Shown here: positions 1-9,268 of the stretch, one piece after another
Numbering within the stretch: position 1 is the first letter of the stretch
Layout of the letters: every line of letters starts with the position of its first letter
Source: Cymbomonas tetramitiformis
Lineage: Eukaryota > Chlorophyta > Pyramimonadophyceae > Pyramimonadales > Pyramimonadaceae
Reading direction: 5' to 3'
Assembly (NCBI GenBank): GCA_001247695.2
Contig: LGRX02035076.1
Coordinates: 1-64,000, forward strand
Length of the DNA stretch: 64,000 nt
Notes under the pieces: generated by a model
Database searches by the model: none
What the model was told of the DNA's origin: nothing
What the model saw: only the letters and a program-made list of their open reading frames with translations
Made by a program: the position numbers and the translations under genes

Positions 1-213
1 GTCGTGTGGGACGAAAGGACGCGATCAATGTCGTACGGTGTTCCGGAGACCAGAAACAACAAAATCCAGCCCAACGATACTTCACGGAAAATAAACTGCC
101 GTCAGCGCTACCCAATCATGTCCAATCAACCGCGCGTCCGTAACCGAGCCATACCGCCCGTACCGAAAGTCTCGCTAACGCGGGTCCCTCACCCCATCTC
201 AAGCGTCGGTGTT

Positions 214-330
214 TAGCCAATCATGGCCAAAGTCGCAGTGTAAAATTAAGCGTGCGTGGTACCAAACCTGCTGAATATATCAGCTTGACTGTATATTCAT
301 ACGAGTGTGGTAATCAGAATAGATAAGATA
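214..330. repeat. degenerate dispersed repeat, copy 1
   Basis: This copy shares a block with 1030-1175: the phrase TTAGCCAATCATGG at its start, an ACAAGTGT/ACGAGTGT stretch and AGATAAACG-AATA near its end, with many small indels between. It looks like an old duplicated element whose boundaries are eroded. No TIR or TSD could be fixed. The rest of 1-1211 has only short ORFs without recognisable protein. Confidence 0.4.
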
Positions 331-1029
331 AACGGAATACCGAGTCTTCCCGTTATATGTTCGGGGTCTAGGGTTCCGGGACCGGTGACAGTCATACACC
401 CTAACTATAGGAATGACAGTCGGGGCGTCACTTCCAGCAAGTCCCAAAGAACTAGTCGATGCGGCTCGCTTCCGGAAAATGACGACGCCTTGGTACCTAG
501 GGTGTCCTTGGCAACACGTTTAACAACGTCAACGTCCCAAGATGATTGCAAAACAGCGGCGCCACGTGTCTTGTCAGCAGCAGCAAGGGTAGCATGGGCT
601 GACTGCGGAGTGCCCCCGCGTTCCCACGAGCCCCCGCGTTCCTAGCGAAAATCGAATCGAGGCGCATCCTAGCGCCCACGGTCGGTGTGTTAATTGAAGA
701 TGAAGACATTCAGAATTGAAATTCCTATAGGAGGGGTGTTGGGGAAAAAGGCGAGGTGCAAATCATTGTAAGGTGGCGAGCGACGGGAATGCAGTTGCGG
801 AGTGAGGCTAAAATGAGGGTCGAACGAAATCAACGAAGTCGAATACGCGACGACCAAGGAGATGTCGACAGGGGTGATCAAGCCAAGTCAAAAAACAAAA
901 TCCAACGCGGACACTCGAAGAAGAGGCCGAAAGTCCCCAATCCAAAATCTCACCGTAACCTAGCGCAAACCGCACGCTTCAAAGTGGCCAATTCAACACC
1001 TCGCGAGGCCCCAACGCCCCGCCAAGCGG

Positions 1030-1175
1030 AAAAGCTTAGCCAATCATGGCAAAGTCAGCAGTGACGAAAGCGGGCTGATACCCCATAACCTGTGAGATAT
1101 TATGTAACGCCAATATATCGGGTGTCACTGAATAGTTTCATACAAGTGTAAACTGATTATAAGATAAACGAATAT
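1030..1175. repeat. degenerate dispersed repeat, copy 2
   Basis: This is the partner of 214-330, in the same orientation and clearly diverged. It ends just before the TIR element that starts at 1212. No coding capacity is visible. Confidence 0.4.
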
Positions 1176-1211
1176 AAGGCGGTATGTGACCTAGGGATCT
1201 GTCACCTAGTA

Positions 1212-1771
1212 CTGTACGAGTACAGTAATCACTCACCAATAAGAAAGTCCTAAATATGGGGTCAGCCAGCGAATTTCGTCAAGTTGTGACCCCCCCGCCA
1301 GCGCCAGCGACCTATGAAATTGCTAAGAATAAGAAATCCCGATTTCGTAGCTCAGCCAGCCAATTTCTTATTCTGATTACTTAAGGAGGAGGCAGCCAGC
1401 TATCTTGAAATTGACACTCAGCGACGGCCACAGTAGTAAAATTTTAGTATGGATCCTGAAAGCCGTGAGCAGATAAGAGAGCTGAAGAAGGAAAATTCAA
1501 CAGTCTGTATGATATTTTTATTGAGATAAATTGTGTATAAGCATCAAAATCCTTGTTAAATCAAGTAAACCCACCAAATAATCCAGCCAAAATTTCTTAA
1601 CTAGTTTTCACTATGATTCAAGCCAGCCAGCCCCTTGATTTCTTATTTTGGCCAATTTCTTAAGAAATTAAAGCTAGCCAGCAAATTTCGTCAAGTTGTG
1701 ACCCCCCAAACGCTGGCTGGTTTCTTATTGCTACTATTTCTTATTGGTGAGTGATTACTGTACTGGTACAG
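1212..1771. mobile_element. 560-bp non-autonomous TIR element
   Basis: The 35-bp ends 1212-1246 and 1737-1771 are inverted copies differing at about two positions (CTGTACGAGTACAG... against the reverse complement of ...CTGTACTGGTACAG). Inside the ends, a subterminal block (GCCAGCGAATTTCGTCAAGT, about 1264) recurs as a direct, not inverted, copy at about 1676, and GCCAGC/AGCCAGC motifs recur throughout. There is no ORF of note. No convincing target-site duplication was seen; CTA lies close to both ends (CTAGTA on the left, CTAACG on the right). Confidence 0.6.
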
Positions 1772-1986
1772 CTAACGGGAGTCAGATCAAGTTATGACCT
1801 ACGGGTCACTGAATCCAGCATTTTGTGAGACTGTATATATATATATATCACCGTCCCCATCAAAATCCCAATCTACAAAAAAATTGGCCCTAGTTATTTT
1901 CGTCCGTATTTTTTAGGGCACGCCCAAAGACCTAATGTCTATTCTACTAATTTAAGGGCGGGTTAACAATACCTAAGAGCGATATT

Positions 1987-2222
1987 TCATGGAGAGACAG
2001 ACTTTCGCCCCCCCCATAAACTGGGGGTGACTGTCTCTTCCTGTGTCACCCCTCGCCCTGTGGTGTCACTTGCATCTTGCCAGCCGACCGATAATAAAAC
2101 ACCCAAGTTATTTTATTATCTCATCTTTTTGACTGCGAAACCCGTGCGAGCCACTGCACAGCTTTCTTTGCCTGCGTGCATATATATATATTCACTATAT
2201 ATATATTTCACACTTCCCGTCA
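1987..2222 (+). repeat. left LTR of the TRIM-like element
   Basis: It is nearly identical to 3463-3698; I saw one difference (CTGTCTCTTC here, CTGTCTGTTC there). It contains a TAATAAAACACC segment and two TATATATATA runs separated by TTCAC. It ends CCCGTCA. Confidence 0.85.
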
Positions 2223-2231
2223 GGTTATGGG
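2223..2231 (+). promoter_or_regulatory. putative primer binding site (half tRNA-iMet)
   Basis: GGTTATGGG lies immediately downstream of the left LTR and matches the complement of the CCCATAACC anticodon-loop stretch of initiator tRNA-Met. This is known for copia-like elements that use a tRNA half as primer. The position is seen in the sequence; the use is inferred. Confidence 0.55.
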
Positions 2232-2849
2232 TTACCACTAGCTGGTGGTTTCTCACGTTCTTTTTAGCTTTCATTCGGATCCCGCGCAACGCGGTATACA
2301 GTGACGCAACGTCACTACTCATCCAACCGGCCGGCAGTCACGTACCGTTACTTCGCGCCTTCCCCCCAAACGCGGTGCTGCAACAGCATCCACAGTTATT
2401 TGTTTGAGCGTAACGCCCAATCTTTTTCTTCGTGCGCAACGCACGCTTATCACCGTCATTCTCGACTACGTCCCATCCAGCCGGCCGACACAGTGACGCA
2501 ACGTTACACATCGCCGCCATCTCCCCGTACATGCTGCAACGGCATCGGCTATTATTTATTTGAGCGCAACGCCCAATCTTTTTTCGTGCGCAACGCACGT
2601 TAATCACCATCATTCTCGACTACGTCGTCCCCATCTATTTCACTTTACGCTCTGGCCAGCAGCACCTCAACAGCAGCAAAATTGGCTAGTCGCACGACGT
2701 TTTTGACGTCACCACCGTCTTCCTCGTCAAAATCTACCCCAAATTGACTCTTTCATCACTTGGAATTGTCCATTTTACGAAAAGTTGGGTTTCCCCTTGT
2801 GAACCCTAATAATTTCCCTTCGCAGAATTATCCAGTCTGCGCTGGAACC

Positions 2850-3272
2850 ATGGCCACTGAGCGCCAACGTGCACGCCTCGCCGCTGTTCGGGATGCCCTG
2901 GAATATCTCCGAGAACATCGACGGCATTCTTCACGTGACTATCGTCTGGTGGTGTCTGGTGGTGCTTATGCACCATACACCAACATCGAGTCTAACGCCT
3001 CCGCCAATGACAAGACCTTTGACAGCAACGAGTTCCGTCCGCAGCATTCTCCGCTCTTTCATCCACATAACGTGTTCATTGACCATTGTCTGGTGGTGTG
3101 TGGTGGTGCTGTAGCACCCGACCTGCCGTTTTCCCTCTCTGCTTTCGCACTCGTGTGCAGAGGAGGGGCACACCGCATTTTCCGCCTTCGCCCCCATCGG
3201 GGTGCCCGCGTCCCCGCACTTGCTCTGGTGATGCCGCGCATTGTCACACCGCACCGCGTGGGCGTTGGATGA
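2850..3272 (+). CDS. possible gag remnant inside the TRIM-like element
   Basis: This 141-codon ORF begins MATERQRARLAAVRD with a basic, helix-prone N-terminus. It then contains two related blocks, RLVVSGGAYAP and CLVVCGGAVAP. No zinc knuckle, protease or polymerase motif is present. It sits in the element interior on the sense strand, so a truncated gag is the natural reading. It may equally be a chance ORF in GC-rich sequence. Confidence 0.25.
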   Translation: MATERQRARLAAVRDALEYLREHRRHSSRDYRLVVSGGAYAPYTNIESNASANDKTFDSNEFRPQHSPLFHPHNVFIDHCLVVCGGAVAPDLPFSLSAFALVCRGGAHRIFRLRPHRGARVPALALVMPRIVTPHRVGVG

Positions 3273-3448
3273 CGACATCCTGGCGGCGCTCGACTGCATC
3301 CACAACCGAGTACTCCGCCGCCATCCACCAACGATTGCTGGGGCTAGAATCACGGCTGGCCTGTGGGAGTAGGTATCCCCACAGCACATGCACGGGCATA
3401 AGCCCCTAGAGCACTTTGCTGGCTTGCATCGTGGCACCTCACGCCTTC

Positions 3449-3462
3449 GGGGTGAGGTGGTG
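3449..3462 (+). promoter_or_regulatory. putative polypurine tract
   Basis: GGGGTGAGGTGGTG directly abuts the right LTR (start 3463), which is where plus-strand priming would occur. Confidence 0.5.
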
Positions 3463-3698
3463 TCATGGAGAGACAGACTTTCGCCCCCCCCATAAACTGG
3501 GGGTGACTGTCTGTTCCTGTGTCACCCCTCGCCCTGTGGTGTCACTTGCATCTTGCCAGCCGACCGATAATAAAACACCCAAGTTATTTTATTATCTCAT
3601 CTTTTTGACTGCGAAACCCGTGCGAGCCACTGCACAGCTTTCTTTGCCTGCGTGCATATATATATATTCACTATATATATATTTCACACTTCCCGTCA
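3463..3698 (+). repeat. right LTR of the TRIM-like element
   Basis: Near-identical direct copy of 1987-2222, followed by the TSD ATATT. The low divergence suggests a fairly recent insertion. Confidence 0.85.
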
Positions 3699-3873
3699 AT
3701 ATTCGAGCACTCTAAATCTCTAATATCCTTAATAATTCGAGATATCGCATACAACCCATGCTTGGCAATGTTTATTGTAGTTAGTTTTGTGTGTGGAAAA
3801 TGTAATTTCTGCTACTTGGATGGGTCCACCGGGCTGAAATGGCGGTCAAAGTTAGGGCGGGTTGGTCCAAAAA

Positions 3874-4284
3874 TTACGGCGGGTTAACCCCTAACTTCGT
3901 TTATTGTTGCTCCGCGTAGGCTACGTGGTGGTCCCAAGGCACTAAGTGACAATATTTCAAGGAAGTTTTATGTGTTGTGACCTTAAGTTTCGATCTAGAG
4001 CACTTCCCTATCGGTATAGACCAATCCTCAGCCCAAAGTGTCTGGAGCCTTGCCAACTTTTTGGGGTAATTTTGAGGGTTGATAAACGCCTGTTGTTCCT
4101 ACTTTTTGCCCGAACTCGATTACCAATCCTCAGACCAAAGTGTCAAGAGTTCTCGCAACGTTTTTTGGGTAATTTACTAATTTTGAGGGTTGATAAACGC
4201 CCGTTGTTCGTACTTTTTGCCCGAAGTCGATTACGCGCGCGATATCGTAGAAATGCCTCGGTATTGGTGGGTAACCCGCCGTAA
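3874..4284. mobile_element. small TIR element with internal tandem duplication
   Basis: TTACGGCGGGTTAACCC (3874-3890) and its inverted partner GGGTAACCCGCCGTAA (4269-4284) bracket about 410 bp. The interior has two tandem copies of a roughly 105-bp unit (from 4021 and from 4123), each starting CCAATCCTCAG and ending near TTTTTGCCCGAA. The same GGCGGGTTAAC motif recurs at 1958 and 4296, so the palindromic end may itself be a preferred target. No TSD was resolved. Confidence 0.45.
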
Positions 4285-4307
4285 CAACGTGTTACGGCGG
4301 GTTAACC

Positions 4308-4552
4308 TCTGAGAGGCAAGCTTGCTCCCACTTGTAGGGGGGCACGGTGGGTCTCCTGCCTGTCACCCCTCAGCCCGAGATGTCACCAGTGTCCGTTGTC
4401 ACAGTTGTCAGTGTGCTATAAAACACTCAACTAAGTATTTTATATCATCTTAGTATCCGCCGAGAACACCCGCCCCTGCGAAACTGTTCTGCTCCTTAGC
4501 ACCCGATATATATATATCCTTATATATATATACAGTATCTTGTTTCTTGTCA
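4308..4552 (+). mobile_element. solo LTR related to the TRIM-like element
   Basis: This 245-bp sequence is flanked by a perfect TAACC duplication (4303-4307 and 4553-4557). It shares the layout of the 1987-2222 LTR: a TATAAAACAC-type box, TATTTTATATCATCTT, two TATATATA runs, and the end GTCA. It begins TCTGAG where the other begins TCATGG. It is best read as what remains after LTR-LTR recombination of a diverged family member. Confidence 0.7.
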
Positions 4553-4608
4553 TAACCCGCCTTTCGCAGAATATACACTAACCAACTCGTTGGGACGATG
4601 TTCGACAT

Positions 4609-4851
4609 CAGGGCTCTATATCGGTTTGTTTTTTCGGTATCGATACAATCCGATATCCGAAAAACGGTATCGATAATCGGCACAATCGATAAATAATCGA
4701 TTACTTGGACATTTATATGTAATTTGTTATAAATTAAATATGGAACACCAAAACCTGCACAATCGATAGTTAGACATTGCAATCCGATAATCGGCGATCA
4801 ATACGATATATCGATAGTATCGGTTATCGGAAATATCGATATAGAGCCTTG
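4609..4851. mobile_element. hAT-type MITE, copy 1
   Basis: This 243-bp element has terminal inverted repeats CAGGGCTCTATATCG and CGATATAGAGCCTTG and a perfect 8-bp target duplication TTCGACAT (4601-4608 and 4852-4859). The length and sequence match the copy at 62979-63221. CAGGG ends with 8-bp TSDs are typical of hAT transposons. The interior is rich in ATCGAT/GATATCG words and encodes nothing. Confidence 0.85.
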
Positions 4852-5670
4852 TTCGACATACGCAATACGTAGCTCTTCCGTGCGATTTTTGGGGGTTTCG
4901 GGTGCATTTACACCAAGGGGTATAGAACTGTAACACAAAACCGTTCAACCTTTCTTCCTGACCCCCGATAGGGTATGGTGTGACCCATGGTTGGAAACCT
5001 TGGAATGTCAGCTTTCTGGGATTGTGCTTGAAATGCGCGTGCGATCAAGACTCGAACGCTACGATCGATGCCGTGGAGGTCCTACAGCACATTCATTCCA
5101 TATTTTAGAAGGAAATTTCGTATAAATGTACGGAGTGTCATTTGACCGTCACGTCACAGTAAATCGAGCTGTTCGCTTTTAACAGTGTGGTTTACATGGT
5201 AAAGGCGAATTACCCGGAAAACGTCGTGTTTGCGCTTTTGCGACCATGACAGCGCATCCGAAGGATGAAGCAGGATATGGTACCGACCAATTAGGACCTT
5301 CCGAGTCGACGTACGGTCAGCTTTTTTCCCCATTCGCACCTGACACGTAGGACTGCGGGGATGGGCGCTTAAGCGGATGATGCCGCGGGGCCAGAAACAA
5401 GGTAAAATCAACCTGATGCTTAAAAAGCTTACCGTAGGTACTCTTTATATGTGATATATATATGGTATATGTATGCCCTGTGGGCAAGTGCTGTGCGCAT
5501 GCGCTCTCATTTTGATGCATGGGTTTGGGTACGGAATGCCTTTGGGTTTGGGTTTGCGGAGAGCGCTGAAATCTGCAGCCAAAAGTTTTATGTATATGAA
5601 ACCTATATGAAACGTATCGTATGCCTTGTACTATGCTTACTTAGCGGACGTTAAGCAAGCACGGTATTAT

Positions 5671-5713
5671 GGTCGCGTCAAGGAATGTATATGTACCATT
5701 CCTTGACGCGGCC
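5671..5713. repeat. inverted repeat (17-bp arms, 9-nt loop)
   Basis: GGTCGCGTCAAGGAATG (5671-5687) faces CATTCCTTGACGCGGCC (5697-5713) with one mismatch. It is free-standing and could be the end of an eroded TIR element. Confidence 0.6.
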
Positions 5714-6012
5714 ATCAAGGGAAGTCGCGTAGCTCCCAAGTACTGTTCATCCGCTCAAGCGACATGAACAAACCTGGGAGCCTAGAAATACCCTTGCATA
5801 CTATGCGTGATACAGGGCGCGTGAACACACGTTTATGATCACGTGTGTTCGTGCGGTGGGTTGTGCGGATGGCTACCCCTCCCGTGATCATCTTCGCGCA
5901 AATGAGCCGAAGATGATCTCGCGAAGGTAGACATGCGTTTGCAAGTGTAGTATGTATGCATATATGCAATTGTGATATGCTGCATGGTATGCAGTGCAAT
6001 GATATGTGATAA

Positions 6013-6060
6013 AAAATACACCGCTGCTGCTGACCCAGGTCCGCCGCAGCGGTGTATTTT
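6013..6060. repeat. inverted repeat (15-bp perfect arms)
   Basis: AAAATACACCGCTGC (6013-6027) and GCAGCGGTGTATTTT (6046-6060) are perfect inverses around an 18-nt loop. Confidence 0.6.
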
Positions 6061-6844
6061 GAGCTGAAAAATTAAGCCGAAAGTGATTAAGAAACAGTTT
6101 CGAACTTCCCAACACCGATGCATTTGCGTCCGATGACTGTGTACGTGTAATTGAACCGTCAGATCGAAAATAGTTTTATACACAGTGTCTTCCGAAAATT
6201 TCGAGTCATGGTCGTCATCGAAAATTCCAGTTTGATTAGGTCATGAATGTGATGTAGGTCCCGCGCCCAACTAATTTAAATAATAAAATAATTTTAACAA
6301 CCGCCAAATATTAGTTAACCCTGGGATCCCGGGGATCCGGCGCCGGCCGTGGCGGCGGCGGCGGCAGCGGCGGTGGCGGGGGGTCAGACACGCGCGGCCA
6401 ACTACGCGCACCCTGCCCTAACCCTTAAAACTGAAACTCGTTGCATTTGTAACGAAGCGTGCGACACTTGGCGACACGACGCGACGTGTGGGTTGGAACC
6501 TAGTTCTAGAATGTGCGTTGAAATTTCTGTTACTTCGTATGTTTTTTAAAAACGTTATTAGCATTTAGCACATGTAGATCGGTGCAAAATATTATAGTAA
6601 TAAAAATAATCATAGTTGTCGCGGGAGTTATCCAGCTCTACAGCTTATTTCATGCTGACGTAAGCACCTATGTGTTTTGTGGGTGGAATGAGAGTCTTCG
6701 TTCGCGGGTCAACCTCCTGCTATGATTCCAAAGATTCAGCTAGCTTTTCCGAAGTTCTTGTGCGCACCCACGGGATCGGATTTATAGTACGCAGCACTTG
6801 AACGTGTTTTAAACCCTGAAGACGAATATCACGAACGGTGCAGG

Positions 6845-8743
6845 ATGGCTCGAAGAAACGCACCCAAAAAGTGCATGCTAACAGCAACGAAAGTGGCCTG
6901 CAATGTAAAGGTGGCTGTGCGGGTGCGGCCGGCGTTGCCGCGCGAGATATCGAGCGAAGGGTGCTTCCACTCGTGCATCGGCACATCCGACATCATGAGT
7001 AAGCCCTCAGTATACATTACGACCAGTGATCAACCTGTACTGATCACCGAGGACGGCTCCGTCGCCGGCGGGTCAGACTCCGTGAAGCAGTTCTCCTTCG
7101 ATCATGTTTTCGACCAGAGCTACGAAACGTGTGAGCTGTACGACAAGTGCCTCCGCGGAGACCTCAAGCAGGATGCGCTGGCTGGAGTGAATGCTACAGT
7201 CTTCGCCTACGGTCAAACGGGCACCGGGAAAACCCATACCATGCTCGGTGATGGCAAGCTCGCGGGTATCATTCAGATGGTTTCTCGAGACGTACTGGCG
7301 GCAGCGCAGCAACACACCTCCACCGTACAGGTGAGTTCCATAGTTGAATTACATTCACGCAACTTAGGGCTGAAGTGGAACACGGCTGCTTTCTTAAGCG
7401 CCTTTGCTACACGCATTCCTCTTGCACTTCAGGAGTCATGCACCAGGGGAAGCTTTGTGCAGGTTGAGGCGTCCTACATCCAGCTGACGACACGGCACAT
7501 CACCGATCTTCTTGCGGAGGATGCCCACGAAGTAGGAAACCTGCGGATCCGCGAGAACGAGGCCGGTGAGGTGACCGTGGAACGCATGACCAAGCACGCG
7601 GTACACACGGAGGAGGATGTGCTCGACTTGGTAAGGCGTGGCTCGGCACGGCGCAAGACCGCAAGCACTAAGCTGAACGTCGCCAGCAGCCGCTCGCATG
7701 CAGTGCTCACGCTGCACGTCACTGTGATCAACGCAGAAGGGGATGGTGATGAGGGCGATGTTGCCACCTTTTCGAAGATCAACCTCGTGGACCTGGCCGG
7801 GTCCGAGCGTGTGAAGGACTCTGGAGTGGAGGGCGAACACTTGAGGGAAGCCTGCGGCATCAACCTATCCCTCTTCCACCTCGCTGGGGTGGTTCAGGCC
7901 CTCATCCAGGCAAGGCTCCTGTGATGGGATCCTGCGCACCTAAACCTGGGTTTTTCAATTTCCTCAAATGGAATGTCAGCAGCTGGCGCAGCGTATTTTC
8001 TATGTTACTTTTGACGCCCGTGCGGCGATTTTATGTGATATCTGCGACCTAGGGACTTTGCAAGGGTACCTCTGGCAACATATTCCGGATTCGTAGGTTT
8101 TACATTGTGCTTGTCAACTAGGTAGGGTCCGGGAAGTCCTTGCAATCATTTCGCCGCAGATACCCAATCATAGCTGGGCCGATTGCTGATTATCGCAAGA
8201 GAGGGCTTTCGTCACAAGTCGCGCACACGGCTTCTTGCAGGGCGCGCATACTTGTGATTCCTCAGCGGTGCCTTCCGATTTCGCCTCCCTGAGGGCCTCG
8301 AAGTAAACAGCGAAAACTGTAAGATAAAGCGAAACAGGAAAACACCCTCACCGACACCTCGAAGTGAGCCAATGATGGTCCTGGTGTCCTGCCTCACACC
8401 AGCTGGGTTGTGGATCTGGGCTGTCCAGGGCAACGCCCAGGTCCCGTACAAGAATGACCTGCTGTGCTATCTGCTGAAGGATGCCCTAGGGGGGAACTGC
8501 AAGACTACTCTCGTGGCTACGGTGTCCCCCGCCCAGCTCCACGCGCAAGAGTCACGCTCCACACTACAATTTGCAGCATCGTGCTCGCTTGTGCGGAACC
8601 ACGCTGGCGTCAACACAACCGTCCTGCAAAGAGAGCGGCCGTGGGCAGCTCAGGCCGGCACCGCCAAGATGAGCTCCAAGCCGAAGGAAGCCAAAAAGGT
8701 TTCGGCTCCGCTCCTTTTCCTCGCGAGGAGTGCACTGACTTGA
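6845..8743 (+). CDS. kinesin motor protein (motor domain, short tail)
   Basis: Microtubule-based ATPase motor. Reading from ATG 6845, the motor opens with VKVAVRVRP (residues 21-29). It has the P-loop GQTGTGKT (123-130), switch I as NVASSRSHAVLT, switch II as LVDLAGSE, and then INLSLFHLAGVV. Three exons fit: 6845-7330, 7433-7909 and 8429 onward. The last exon encodes QVPYKNDLLCYLLKDALGGN and TTLVATVSP. Intron 1 (7331-7432, GTGAGT...CAG) is 102 nt, a multiple of three with no stop. Intron 2 (7910-8428) has a GC donor (CAG/GCAAGG). All junctions are phase 0. The motor is complete except for degenerate neck residues. The ORF stops at 8743 with almost no stalk, so a further splice (AAAAAG/GTTTCG near 8698) to unseen exons, or truncation, is possible. 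An upstream first exon is also possible. The subfamily was not determined. Confidence 0.93.
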
Positions 8744-8834
8744 CAGGCACATCGTATACTCTCTTCGACCAAGTTCTCTAACTTCTTGCTGACGGGTTCG
8801 AGTCGATCTTGGATCTAGTAACTAACACATCCCC

Positions 8835-9110
8835 GTCAGACCAGCGCACATCTACCAGGCAGGCTGATTTAGGGTTTTAGAATGACCTTCGCGCATCTAC
8901 CAGGCAGGCTAACTTAGGGTTTTAGAATGACCTTCGCACATCTACCTGGCAGGCTGATTTAGGGTTTTAGAATGACCAGCGCGCATGTTCCTGGCAGGCT
9001 GATATAGGATTTTCGACAGACGAGCTCACACCATACCTGGCAGGCCAGTTTAGGGTTGTAATCAGACCAGCGCATAAACCTGGCAGGCTGATTTAGGGTT
9101 TTAGGACTGA
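8835..9110. repeat. 45-bp minisatellite with telomere-like core
   Basis: About six tandem units share CTGGCAGGCTGATTTAGGG followed by TTTTAGAATGACC. Each unit carries TTTAGGGTTTTAG, i.e. about one and a half plant-type telomere repeats. Units diverge toward the 3' end. The array lies between the kinesin and hydrolase genes. Confidence 0.75.
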
Positions 9111-9268
9111 GGATGGCAGTGGCCATACCTCACATCGTCCACACATGCACGTGATCGTCTCGTGACATGTCGATGCCGTCAAGTAACGAGACAGCACATT
9201 TCATGAGACCCACTTTCTCTCAATGAATCTAAGACCCACCCTGTGCTGATGTCTGTCTATTCGATTAC

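Larger units (their letters stand above)
1987..3698 (+). mobile_element. miniature LTR retrotransposon (TRIM-like)
   Basis: Two 236-bp direct terminal repeats (1987-2222 and 3463-3698) bracket a 1240-bp interior. The flanks carry a 5-bp target duplication ATATT (1982-1986 and 3699-3703). Directly after the left LTR is GGTTATGGG, complementary to the anticodon-loop region of initiator tRNA-Met, as in copia-type half-tRNA primers. A purine-rich tract precedes the right LTR. No reverse transcriptase, integrase or protease is encoded, so it must be mobilised in trans. The LTRs begin TCATGG rather than a strict TG, but the TSD fixes the boundary. The interior also holds a roughly 190-bp tandem duplication (about 2300-2630). 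Confidence 0.8.
4860..6844. other. intergenic, no gene recognised
   Basis: Only short ORFs without family resemblance occur here. The notable structures are the two hairpins listed separately and a GC-rich GGC-repeat patch at about 6346-6378. Upstream kinesin exons or its promoter may lie at the 3' end of this stretch. Confidence 0.5.

Noticed and set aside
5671..6060. Hairpins that look like bacterial terminators
   Set aside because: The genome is eukaryotic and neither hairpin follows a gene; they are better seen as eroded TIRs.
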